6,314 nucleotides of DNA from Verrucomicrobiia bacterium (GCA_030424825.1 JAUHWE010000295.1:1-6314); one strand, 5' to 3'; shown: positions 1 through 6,314, numbered from the stretch's first letter. Numbers and translations are program-made. Notes: generated by a model from the letters alone, not told the origin.

Positions 1-653
1 TGGTGGCTTACTACTCCGTATCCGCTTCTGTAGCTCTGAACCGCATGCCCGACACTGGGCACTTGGGGCTTCTCTTTCAAGTCGAAGACCATGTGGAAGA
101 TCGGGTGGTCTATGGAGAGCTCGACGGGTTCGCGTTCGGGAAAAACCCGTTTTATTTCGTAGTAGAAATTGTCATACTCGTCATCGCCCCAAAAATCATC
201 CACCATAAGGAAGCCTCCATTGAGCAGGTATTTTCTGAGTGCGGTGACTTCGTCATCCATGAAAATCAGTCGACCCGGCTCGATGATATAGAGGAAAGGA
301 TAGTTGAAAAGGTCATCCTGGGTGAGCTCCACCACCACGGAATCCGGATTCACTTTCAGGCTGGTCATTTGCTGGAGGCGGAAAGCGAAGTTGAGTTCCG
401 CGTCGGGATAGTCCGTAGCCCATCCACCCCGGCCCCATCCGCGGCCGCGACCTCCCCATCCGCCATGGCCGCCTCTGCCACCGCCGGAGCTGTACTGCAC
501 GCGAGCGAAGGTGAAGACGTCCTGTTTGAATTCGGAGTCGACTTGCCACTCGGGGACGCCCGCCCGGTTGTCGTAGCGCTGGCCCGGTGCGATTGCGGCG
601 GCAATGATTGCGATCAAAAGGACGGCGGAAAACCTAGAAACGGATGGCATCAT
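1..653 (-). CDS. DUF4159 domain protein, secreted, 3' end beyond window
   Basis: The minus frame from 653 is open to the left edge, giving 217 residues with no stop. The ATG-ATG start precedes a signal peptide: a short basic start, then hydrophobic residues 10-22 and APGQ at 22-25, so the mature protein is probably exported. Residues 46-101 run FTFARVQY, a Gly/Arg/Trp-rich stretch (57-77), TDYPDAELNFAFRLQQ and TSLKV. Next come FNYPFLYIIEPG (116-127), LLNGGFLMVDDFWG (143-156), IKRVFPEREP (167-176) and LSIDHPIFHMVFDLKEKPQ (179-197). I recognise this order as DUF4159 (Pfam PF13709), whose core resembles a class I glutamine-amidotransferase-like fold; no enzymatic activity is established for it. 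The start lies inside the last 20 bases of the upstream TPR/peptidase gene, so the two are probably co-transcribed and translationally coupled. No good Shine-Dalgarno precedes it. The family is sure; the role is unknown. Confidence 0.88.
   Translation of the reverse strand, partial: MMPSVSRFSAVLLIAIIAAAIAPGQRYDNRAGVPEWQVDSEFKQDVFTFARVQYSSGGGRGGHGGWGGRGRGWGRGGWATDYPDAELNFAFRLQQMTSLKVNPDSVVVELTQDDLFNYPFLYIIEPGRLIFMDDEVTALRKYLLNGGFLMVDDFWGDDEYDNFYYEIKRVFPEREPVELSIDHPIFHMVFDLKEKPQVPSVGHAVQSYRSGYGVVSH
634..653 (-). promoter_or_regulatory. Stop/start overlap between TPR-peptidase and DUF4159 genes
   Basis: The upstream gene ends with TAG at 636-634, and the downstream gene starts at ATG 653-651 (or the adjacent ATG at 650-648) in a different frame. 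This gives a 20-base overlap. I see no clear Shine-Dalgarno ahead of the ATG, so re-initiation by terminating ribosomes is the likely mode of translation. That mechanism is inferred from the layout. Confidence 0.6.
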
Positions 654-3237
654 AGTTGGCTGGATTCTTTTCACTGTTTGTCCCGGACGCTGGGTCGGGT
701 GGGGGCTGACGACTATTTAATGTATCGAGTAGCTCGTAGGCGAGACGAAAGCGGGGCGCTTCTTCGAGTGCCATCAGGGTGTGGCGCTTTGCGGATTCCG
801 GATCCATTTTAAGGTGTTGTTGGGCGAGTGTGTAGTGGACCTTGGCAATATCGGGCGGGTCTAGCTCAAGTAGCACCTGTCCTGCCGGGATAGCGGCAGT
901 TCCGTATTGGAAACGGGCGTGAGTAGAGAAGAGGGCCCGCCACGGCTCGATCGCCATGGGACGGATCGCGATCCATTGATTGGCCCATCGGAGAACGGAA
1001 GGAGGATCGTCTTGCTCGAGTGCAATCAGGAGGAGGCGTTCGATGGGTTCGATGGTGTGGCCTTCGTTTTCCGCGATTTTGGTAAGCGCTTCTTTCTCGA
1101 GCTCGATTTCGTCAAGCTGCTGGTAGACGTGAGCGAGCAGCCGGTGGGCATTTTCGTCGCCCGGAAGATAGCCCGCTTTTTCCACAATCGCCTCAAGCTC
1201 CGCTCGGGCGGTCTCCCAGTCCTCGGCTTCGATGGCAGGCTGGAGCGCTTCCATTTCATCGAAGTAATTGTTTTGTGGAGTCAGTACGGCAATGGCCTTC
1301 TCCATAACTCCTTCGGGGCGCTCGAAAGTGTAGGAACCTCCGAGCGTAGCGGCTTGGCGGCGCGCGTCTTCGAGGAATTGCTCGTCGAGGTCTTCGAGAG
1401 GGGCCACATGCTGCGCCAGGGCTGCGTTCATTTCCATGCCATCGGCGAGGGCCTGCAGGGTCGCCTTCATCGGTTCCAAACCGTAGTTGTCGTAGATGAA
1501 CTTCACCACAAGGTAGGATTGAAAGTAGGCAAACTGGGTATCTTCGCCGCTTTGGGCGCTCAGGAAGGCGGCGCTCATTTCGCTGATTTTCTGCATACGC
1601 CCCTCGAGGATCCGGTTTCGATAGTCGACGGTCATCATTTGCCCCCAAGAGCCGTTTCTTTCCCGCTCCTCATAAACGGAGATTCCTTCGCTCAACCAGC
1701 GCGGCATCCGATTTCGGGTCAGGGTAAGAGTCACGCTGTGGCAGAACTCGTGGTAGAGAACGGACTCCCAATTCGCGAGACTGGTGGCGGGGCTGTTGAT
1801 CGTGAACACGGGTCCGAAGCACACGCCGAGGTAGCCAGGGTTCCCGGGCATGCCGAATGTTCTTACTTCGAAGTCGGCCGGGTTGGGATAAATTTCAACG
1901 GTCACTTTCTCGTCAATCTCGACTCCGTACCGCTCGGTGAGATAGTCGTAGGCAGGCTCGAGAAGGTCGAGGGCCCGTTGTCCGTATACCGGGGCCTCCT
2001 TTTTTGAAATGCGAACGCGAAAGTGTTCGGTTTCCAGTGTTTCGAAGTCATCGATTTTGTCACGCAGGGTAACCAGGTTATAGGCCGAAATGTTGTAGGG
2101 ATCCGCTTCGTGAACTTCATCCGCCAGCTTCCATCCCTCCGCTTCTCGGCCAAGCCTTAGAAGGTCTTGGGCGAGCTGAATTTTTGCGGGGAGAAACGAT
2201 TCCTGGTAGGCTAGGGCGAGCCGTTGAGAAGCGGCCCCCTCCTTGAACCAGTACTTTCGGGAAAGGTTGCGTCCGATCGTATGGTCGACGTTCGGATTGG
2301 TTCGCCAAGTTGAAAGGGCTCTTTTTCGAAGCAAGTCGCCCTCGTCTTTATTGCTTCGCAGATAGGCGATGGCCGCTTTCAAGGCGAGCGCTTCCGGAAA
2401 GCGTGGGTTTACTTCGAGGGCGATGTCGATCTGCTCGATGGCTTCATCGTAGGATTCCGCGTCCATGAGGTGCTGGGCGATGAGGACCCGGGTTTCCGGA
2501 TGTTTCTCGTTGATGCCGAGAGCGTTTTCGGCGTATTGCAGCAACTCGGATCGACTGCCCTCGATGAACGAACTCGCTAGCCCGTACCAGAGGTCGGGGT
2601 TCCCCGGGTGATGCTTCAGTCCCTCCTGGAAGTTTTTGGATGCGAGTTTATAGTCGCTCTTTGACAGGGCCAAATTGCCGCTTGCTAGAAAGGCGCTGGC
2701 GGTCGGGTCTTGTTCTGTCTGGGCTCGCTTGTAGAAGTTCTCGAGGACGATTCGCGGCTCGATCCCCAGAAGAATCGCCGCTTCACCGATTGCCACGAGA
2801 GAATCGGGATCGTAGGAGTAGCGCCCGCGCCGTCGGATATTGTTGTCGATCTCGGCGAGAATTTGCGCGGCCCGGCTGGGGTCGTTGGCGAAAAGGGCGG
2901 CTTCTCGAGCGATCAGACGCAACCGAATGCTGAAGTAGCGGCTGGAGAGTCCTTGGGTCAACAGTTCGTGGGCCTCTTCGTAACGGCCCGTTTTGATTAG
3001 CGAGACGGCTTCGAGTCGCCACCAGGCTTCGTTCCAGGATTGGATTCGCCGCCCCGTCGCTGCGGTTTCCAGCGCTTCATCGTATTGACCGGTTCGGTAC
3101 AGGTCTTCAACGGCTTGGATATCGGGAAGGGTCTCTTCCTCCTTGTTTTGAGCGCTGCTGAAGGGTTGGAAATTTCCGAATAGGAATCCTATCAGCAAAA
3201 GGATATTCGATAGGCTAATAGGTCTTTGTCGAAGCAC
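634..3237 (-). CDS. Exported TPR protein with internal peptidase MA-like (gluzincin) metallopeptidase domain
   Basis: The 867-residue product starts with GTG at 3237; the frame upstream is open only to a TAA at 3277-3279 and contains no ATG or GTG. A signal peptide is visible: MLRQR, hydrophobic residues around 12-22, and a likely cut near SSAQ (27-30). Residues about 40-390 form TPR-like helical repeats, for example YDEALETAATGRR, YKLASKNFQEGLKHHPGNPDLW and YDEAIEQIDIALEVNPRFPEAL. Residues about 397-640 look like a peptidase MA-like domain: LETEHFRVRISKKE, a PGYLGVCFGPVFTINSP segment, then H496-E-F-C-H500 and PRWLSEG with Glu517 as the likely third zinc ligand. Further TPR-like helices fill about 655-840, before a Pro/Asn-rich polar tail. 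The zinc site is intact, so protease activity is plausible, but the substrate is unknown. It overlaps the downstream DUF4159 gene by 20 bases. The TPRs probably dock partners in the periplasm or cell envelope (inference). Confidence 0.9.
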   Translation of the reverse strand: MLRQRPISLSNILLLIGFLFGNFQPFSSAQNKEEETLPDIQAVEDLYRTGQYDEALETAATGRRIQSWNEAWWRLEAVSLIKTGRYEEAHELLTQGLSSRYFSIRLRLIAREAALFANDPSRAAQILAEIDNNIRRRGRYSYDPDSLVAIGEAAILLGIEPRIVLENFYKRAQTEQDPTASAFLASGNLALSKSDYKLASKNFQEGLKHHPGNPDLWYGLASSFIEGSRSELLQYAENALGINEKHPETRVLIAQHLMDAESYDEAIEQIDIALEVNPRFPEALALKAAIAYLRSNKDEGDLLRKRALSTWRTNPNVDHTIGRNLSRKYWFKEGAASQRLALAYQESFLPAKIQLAQDLLRLGREAEGWKLADEVHEADPYNISAYNLVTLRDKIDDFETLETEHFRVRISKKEAPVYGQRALDLLEPAYDYLTERYGVEIDEKVTVEIYPNPADFEVRTFGMPGNPGYLGVCFGPVFTINSPATSLANWESVLYHEFCHSVTLTLTRNRMPRWLSEGISVYEERERNGSWGQMMTVDYRNRILEGRMQKISEMSAAFLSAQSGEDTQFAYFQSYLVVKFIYDNYGLEPMKATLQALADGMEMNAALAQHVAPLEDLDEQFLEDARRQAATLGGSYTFERPEGVMEKAIAVLTPQNNYFDEMEALQPAIEAEDWETARAELEAIVEKAGYLPGDENAHRLLAHVYQQLDEIELEKEALTKIAENEGHTIEPIERLLLIALEQDDPPSVLRWANQWIAIRPMAIEPWRALFSTHARFQYGTAAIPAGQVLLELDPPDIAKVHYTLAQQHLKMDPESAKRHTLMALEEAPRFRLAYELLDTLNSRQPPPDPASGTNSEKNPANYDAIRF

Positions 3238-3341
3238 GCTGAAAGATAGTTGTGAGACGTAGGTTGTCGCAAGTAATTAAACGAGGGAAATTAGAAAAGA
3301 GTTACAGTTGCCTGTGGAATCCTTGAATGAAGATTTGCGAG

Positions 3342-3370
3342 TGGACAGCTTTCGAGTCGGAATAGATATT
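3342..3370 (+). promoter_or_regulatory. Candidate sigma-70-like promoter for the first sulfatase
   Basis: TGGACA at 3342-3347 matches the -35 consensus at 5 of 6 bases. It is followed after exactly 17 bases by GATATT at 3365-3370, which matches the -10 consensus at 4 of 6. Transcription would begin near 3377, giving a leader of about 60 bases before the ATG at 3437. It is the best plus-strand match I found in the divergent gap. The organism's own promoter consensus is unknown, so this stays a candidate. Confidence 0.4.
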
Positions 3371-3377
3371 TCAAAGG

Positions 3378-3409
3378 ACAGGATGCAGCCGATGAGCGGC
3401 TTTTCCTGT
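3378..3409 (+). promoter_or_regulatory. Interrupted inverted repeat / leader hairpin
   Basis: The outer arms ACAGGA (3378-3383) and TCCTGT (3404-3409) pair over 6 bp. The inner arms AGCCG (3387-3391) and CGGCT (3397-3401) pair over 5 bp around an ATGAG loop. Only a 3/2-base internal loop (TGC opposite TT) separates the two stems. It begins at the predicted transcription start and ends 27 bases before the sulfatase ATG. It could stabilise the 5' end of the mRNA, or be an operator for a dimeric regulator. A terminator is less likely because no long T-run follows the outer stem. Confidence 0.5.
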
Positions 3410-3418
3410 GAAACTGAT

Positions 3419-3424
3419 AGAGGA
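3419..3424 (+). promoter_or_regulatory. Shine-Dalgarno-like AGAGGA
   Basis: AGAGGA lies 12 bases before the sulfatase ATG at 3437, which is long for a ribosome binding site, but only 5 bases before a competing ATG at 3430. It therefore favours the short upstream ORF by spacing. The sulfatase frame has a TGA at 3431-3433, so its start cannot lie further upstream. Confidence 0.4.
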
Positions 3425-3429
3425 AACTC

Positions 3430-3453
3430 ATGAAAGATGGTCAACGAATCTAG
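3430..3453 (+). CDS. Possible seven-codon leader ORF overlapping the sulfatase start
   Basis: ATG at 3430 opens a frame encoding MKDGQRI and ends at TAG 3451-3453. It overlaps the first 17 bases of the sulfatase gene in another frame. It has the better-spaced Shine-Dalgarno. Ribosomes terminating at 3453 could re-initiate back at 3437, or the ORF could dampen sulfatase translation. It may equally be chance, since seven-codon ORFs are common. Confidence 0.2.
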   Translation: MKDGQRI

Positions 3454-4816
3454 TACGACAACATCCGTCGCGAGAAGCAAGGCGAGCCCCCGTCCGAATG
3501 TGCTGTGGATCTGCGCGGACCAACAGCGATGGAATACGATCCATAGTTTGGGAAACGAGCACATTCGAACACCGCACTTGGATCGTTTGGCAAACGAAGG
3601 AGTCGCGTTTTTGAATGCGTTTTGCCAGAGCCCCATCTGCACGCCCAGCCGTTCCAGCTTTCTGACGGGGATGTACCCCAGTACCGTGCACGGGTGCGGG
3701 AATGGAAACGACCGTTGGGCTGAGGCGGCTCCCTTGGTGACGAAGATCCTGGCGGATTCGGGTTACCGCTGCGGACTCGTCGGGAAGCTGCATCTGGCGG
3801 GGTGCCATGGTCGAGTCGAGCCGCGTCCGCAGGATGACGGCTATGCGGTTTTCCATTGGTCTCACTCGCACAAGGATATTTGGCCCGAGGGGCATGCCTA
3901 CGCGGACTGGGTGAAGGAGAAGGGTGGAGATCTAGGTAAAATGTATCAGGAAAAAGGATATATGGAGCCTGAGCTGCATCAGACGAAGTTCTGCGCGGAC
4001 AAAGCGATTGAGTTCATGGAGGAGAATGCGGGGCAGCCCTGGCTGATGAGCGTGAATCTTTTCGATCCGCATGTGCCTTTCGATCCCCCGCAAGCCTATC
4101 GCGAGAAGTACGATCCCGACTCCGTCCCCGATCCGCTGTTCAGGGAAAGCGATTTAGAGGCGCAGCGGAAACTCGCCCGTGTCGATTTCCAGGTGGTCGC
4201 TTCAGCCCCCGAGAGTTTCCAGGCAAAGGAAAAGATAGCGGCCTACTATGCGATGATCGAGCAAATCGATGATCATGTGGGACGGATGCTCGATTGTCTG
4301 GAAAAAAGCGGGCAGCGCGAAAACACGATCGTCATCTTCACGAGCGACCACGGCGAAATGCTGGGCGACCACGGGCTCATTACCAAGGGCTGTCGGTTTT
4401 ACGAAGGGCTGGTGCACGTGCCATTGATCTTCTCGTGGCCGGGTGTGATCCCGCAAGGTATTCGGAAGACGGCCCTTGTCGAACTGACGGATATTGCCCC
4501 GACTTTATTGGACTATGCGGGCCTCAAAAAAGGCGAGCGAATGGTGGGCCATTCGTTAAGGCGGATACTGGAGGGTGAAGCGGATGGGCACCGGAAATCC
4601 GTGCGGTGCGAGTATTATCGAGCGTTGAGCCTGATTGCTCCGGGAAGAGAGGATTGGGAAGGCAGTTATGCGACCATGATTCGAACGGACCGCTATAAGC
4701 TGGTAGTCTATCATGGTCACGATACCGGCGAGCTGTTTGACTTGAAAAGGATCCGGGTGAATTCTGCAATCTTTGGGACGACCCGGAATTCAGCGAGATC
4801 CGTTTTGGACTCATGA
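3437..4816 (+). CDS. Type I sulfatase (formylglycine-dependent), C-terminus frameshifted
   Basis: This predicted sulfate-ester hydrolase is in the arylsulfatase/choline-sulfatase superfamily. ATG 3437 is the only sensible start because an in-frame TGA lies at 3431. A Ser/Thr-rich N-terminus (1-19) with no hydrophobic segment leads into RPNVLWICADQQRW (19-32), which holds the metal-binding Asp28. C68-T-P-S-R72 followed by SSFLTG is the formylglycine signature. GKLH gives Lys117 and His119, NLFDPHVPFDP gives Asp210 and His212, and FTSDHGE (301-307) gives Asp304 and His305, with Lys317 following. All core active-site positions expected for the family are present. The conserved tail motif begins as GELFDL, but after Leu436 the frame is lost and 23 unrelated residues end at TGA 4814. 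The correct tail continues in the -1 frame to 4881, so the intact protein would be about 481 residues. Substrate is not predictable. Absence of a signal peptide suggests a cytoplasmic enzyme. Confidence 0.9.
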   Translation: MVNESSTTTSVARSKASPRPNVLWICADQQRWNTIHSLGNEHIRTPHLDRLANEGVAFLNAFCQSPICTPSRSSFLTGMYPSTVHGCGNGNDRWAEAAPLVTKILADSGYRCGLVGKLHLAGCHGRVEPRPQDDGYAVFHWSHSHKDIWPEGHAYADWVKEKGGDLGKMYQEKGYMEPELHQTKFCADKAIEFMEENAGQPWLMSVNLFDPHVPFDPPQAYREKYDPDSVPDPLFRESDLEAQRKLARVDFQVVASAPESFQAKEKIAAYYAMIEQIDDHVGRMLDCLEKSGQRENTIVIFTSDHGEMLGDHGLITKGCRFYEGLVHVPLIFSWPGVIPQGIRKTALVELTDIAPTLLDYAGLKKGERMVGHSLRRILEGEADGHRKSVRCEYYRALSLIAPGREDWEGSYATMIRTDRYKLVVYHGHDTGELFDLKRIRVNSAIFGTTRNSARSVLDS

Positions 4817-4881
4817 AGTCAATGCTCGACCAAAGCGCTTTTGCAGTAGACCTGGGCACGGAAACAACCTGCGTGTACTGA
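4744..4881 (+). pseudogene. Out-of-frame C-terminal tail of the first sulfatase
   Basis: Read from GAA at 4744, this stretch encodes EKDPGEFCNLWDDPEF, then RFGLMKSMLDQSAF, AVDLGTETT and a final CVY before TGA 4879-4881. The DPGE-x-x-NLWDDP pattern is the normal C-terminal segment of this sulfatase group and directly follows GELFDL in the main frame. The junction sequence is TTGAAAAGG at 4742-4750. Restoring one lost base (TTG-GAA-AAG or TTG-AAA-AAG) rejoins the two parts into one protein of about 481 residues. The cause is either a real one-base deletion or a sequencing error beside the A run. Confidence 0.85.
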
Positions 4882-5222
4882 AGCGCTGGCCGGGACGCGT
4901 AGTTTTTTTCGCGGGATCCAGGCAAGGGAGTTCGAACGATCGAAGCCTTTTCTCGTTTCACGTGTAGTCAGAGCTTTGGAACGGCTGTGATGGGGTAGAA
5001 GCGATTGCTGAGGCTGTTGATCTTGGGGCGCGAAAAGTTGGCGGGTATCCCGATTCACAAGTGGGGAGACGGTGGCGATTCCGTTCGGAGCCTCTTGGCC
5101 CGACAGAGGCCAGCTACCGTTGATTTTTCTGGATCGCGAGTCTTAGCTTGCGAATACGGCGAGAATTTCAATCGTTTCCGATTCGCCCTTATTGGATCAG
5201 GAAAATAGCCTCAAAATATTCT
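4882..5222 (+). other. 341-base gap between the two sulfatases, no convincing gene
   Basis: I found no recognisable protein in any frame. One plus frame is open for about 51 codons (4968-5120, ending at TGA 5121) with a coding-like stretch GVEAIAEAVDLGARKVGGY, but it has no ATG and no clear homologue. Small structures include a T7 run at 4903-4909 with no good stem before it. The arms TTCGA/TCGAA (4931-4935 and 4940-4944, 4-base loop) are followed by GCC-TTTT, a poor terminator candidate. The arms GCCTCT/AGAGGC (5090-5095 and 5105-5110) have a 9-base loop. The last 20 or so bases before 5223 are A/T-rich. The gap length implies that the second sulfatase has its own promoter, but I could not pick one with confidence. 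Confidence 0.5.
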
Positions 5223-6314
5223 ATGTCTAAAGAAGATCGTCCGAATATCATTCTAATTATCACCGACCAGCAACGCTACGAAACGATTCGGGCATTGGGT
5301 TATGAATACATGGATACGCCGCATTTGGATCGGCTCGTGAACGAAGGGGTCGCTTTTAGTCAATGCCACATAACCGCTCCCTCGTGCGCGCCGTCGCGAG
5401 CGAGCCTTTTTACGGGGACCTACCCACACACGACGGGGGTGCTGAAGAATGCGGATCCCTGGAGCAAATCCTGGGTTTCGGACCTATCCGATTCGGGCTA
5501 CTACTGTGTGAATGTGGGGAAAATGCACACATTCCCCATGGATACCAAACTCGGTTTCCACGAGCGTTATGTGGTCGAAAACAAGGACCGTTTTTTAGAG
5601 GAGCGTTATTTCTATGACGAGTGGGACAAGGCCCTGCATGCCCGTGGTCTTGTGAAGCAGCAACGTACACTCTACCGGAAACGGCCGGACTACGGGGATC
5701 GGATGGGCGCTTTCAAATGGGAGCTGCCGGAGGACATGCACTCGGACATGTTTGTCGCTAATACCGCTACCTGGTGGCTCGATACGAAACCGAAGCCGGA
5801 CGGTCCGTTGTTTATGGAAATCGGTTTTCCTGGACCGCATCCACCCTTTGATCCGACGGAACGCTTTATTGAGAAATACCGGGGAAAGAAACTCCCGCTG
5901 CCGCAGATCAAGCGCGAGGACATTGCGGGCCAGCCCGATCCCTACCAGAAGCTGCGAGAGCACAATTTCGAGGTCGACCACGACTCGGTGGTGCATCTGG
6001 ACGATCCGAGTGAAGCACAGCTTCAACGGCTTTGGGAATACTATTTGGCTAACGTCTCCATGATTGACGAAAAGGTGGGCGAGATCATGGATTCGCTGGA
6101 ACGAAACGGATACCTCGATAACACGGTCATTCTGTTTACCAGCGATCATGGTGAAGCGCTGGGTGAGCACGGCCACATTCAAAAGTGGACCATGTACGAC
6201 TGCGTTACCAACGTGCCGCTAATCGCCTGGTGCCCGGAGCGTTTCAAAGGGGGTCAAAAAGTCGATGCGTTGTGTCAGCTTATGGACGTGGGCCCGACGA
6301 TTCTGGACTTGGCT
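5223..6314 (+). CDS. Type I sulfatase (formylglycine-dependent), 3' end beyond window
   Basis: ATG 5223 opens 364 codons with no stop before the right edge. The frame is open upstream to a TGA at 5121 but offers no ATG or GTG, and the family's normal N-terminus starts right here: RPNIILIITDQQRY (6-19), with metal-binding Asp15. SCAPSRASLFTG holds the formylglycine site C55-A-P-S-R59. GKMH gives Lys100 and His102, FPGPHPPFDP is the mid-domain histidine motif, and FTSDHGEALGEHG (305-317) gives Asp308 and His309, with Lys321 following. The fragment ends in MDVGPTILDLA, typical of the start of the smaller C-terminal subdomain, so roughly 100-150 residues are missing. There is no signal peptide, so a cytoplasmic location is likely. 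No Shine-Dalgarno is well placed (AGGA at 5199 is 20 bases away). It hydrolyses a sulfate ester of unknown identity. It differs from the upstream sulfatase in its middle region and histidine motif. Confidence 0.93.
   Translation, partial: MSKEDRPNIILIITDQQRYETIRALGYEYMDTPHLDRLVNEGVAFSQCHITAPSCAPSRASLFTGTYPHTTGVLKNADPWSKSWVSDLSDSGYYCVNVGKMHTFPMDTKLGFHERYVVENKDRFLEERYFYDEWDKALHARGLVKQQRTLYRKRPDYGDRMGAFKWELPEDMHSDMFVANTATWWLDTKPKPDGPLFMEIGFPGPHPPFDPTERFIEKYRGKKLPLPQIKREDIAGQPDPYQKLREHNFEVDHDSVVHLDDPSEAQLQRLWEYYLANVSMIDEKVGEIMDSLERNGYLDNTVILFTSDHGEALGEHGHIQKWTMYDCVTNVPLIAWCPERFKGGQKVDALCQLMDVGPTILDLA

Noticed and set aside
3..812. 269-codon plus-strand open frame starting at GTG
   Set aside because: It lies opposite the DUF4159 gene and the end of the TPR gene. 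Its translation has no family resemblance, while the minus strand gives a clear DUF4159 protein with a signal peptide.
907..2007. 366-codon plus-strand open frame
   Set aside because: It is antisense to the TPR/peptidase gene, whose protein has convincing TPR repeats and a zinc-binding motif. The plus translation has no recognisable domain and looks like a codon-bias shadow.
3243..3272. Minus-strand TTGCGA-N18-TATCTT as a promoter for the TPR gene
   Set aside because: The -10 element would be only 5 bases from the GTG, which puts the transcription start at or inside the start codon. Both hexamers match the consensus at only 4 of 6.
4742..4750. Programmed -1 ribosomal frameshift at TTGAAAAGG
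   Set aside because: No X-XXY-YYZ heptamer fits the reading frame, and I know of no sulfatase that uses recoding. A simple indel is more likely.
4883..4951. Rho-independent terminator after the first sulfatase (T7 at 4903-4909, or TTCGA/TCGAA then TTTT)
   Set aside because: The T7 run has no strong stem ahead of it. The second candidate has a weak 5-bp stem and a large bulge before any G/C pairs. Neither meets the usual pattern.
5005..5208. 67-codon ORF in the gap between the sulfatases
   Set aside because: The translation resembles no family I recognise, and no ribosome site stands out. It is better treated as noncoding.
5595..6182. 195-codon minus-strand open frame
   Set aside because: It is antisense to the second sulfatase, whose plus-strand frame carries the conserved catalytic motifs throughout.

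Overview
The window holds two divergent gene blocks and no RNA gene, CRISPR array, insertion sequence or prophage gene that I can see. GC looks mid-50s percent by eye. A DUF4159-family protein, a large TPR/metallopeptidase protein and sulfatases lacking strong Shine-Dalgarno sites fit best with the Planctomycetota/Verrucomicrobiota group, possibly a marine polysaccharide degrader. That placement is inferred from gene content only, with no marker gene to support it.

Left block, minus strand (1-3237): a GTG-started, 867-residue exported protein has TPR-like repeats on both sides of a gluzincin-type (peptidase MA-like) zinc metallopeptidase domain with an intact HEFCH site. Its last 20 bases overlap the start of a secreted DUF4159 protein, which runs off the left edge. 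The overlap suggests one transcript with coupled translation. DUF4159 genes are often found near MoxR ATPase/DUF58/BatA-type loci, so the operon may continue that way outside the window.

Centre (3238-3436): a 199-base divergent intergenic region. It contains a plausible plus-strand promoter (TGGACA, 17 bases, GATATT), an 11-bp interrupted hairpin at the predicted 5' end of the transcript, a Shine-Dalgarno-like AGAGGA and a seven-codon upstream ORF overlapping the next gene's start.

Right block, plus strand (3437-6314): two type I (formylglycine, CxPxR) sulfatases separated by 341 bases with no convincing gene. The first is intact through its catalytic core, but a one-base frameshift near 4744 replaces its C-terminal tail; the expected tail is still readable in the neighbouring frame up to 4881. 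The second is open to the right edge and carries the core motifs. Neither has a visible signal peptide, so both probably act in the cytoplasm on imported sulfated compounds. They differ enough not to be a recent duplication.

I do not see strong evidence for a wholly new system. The points most worth a second look are the frameshift, the leader hairpin, the coupled TPR-protease/DUF4159 pair and the signal-free sulfatases.
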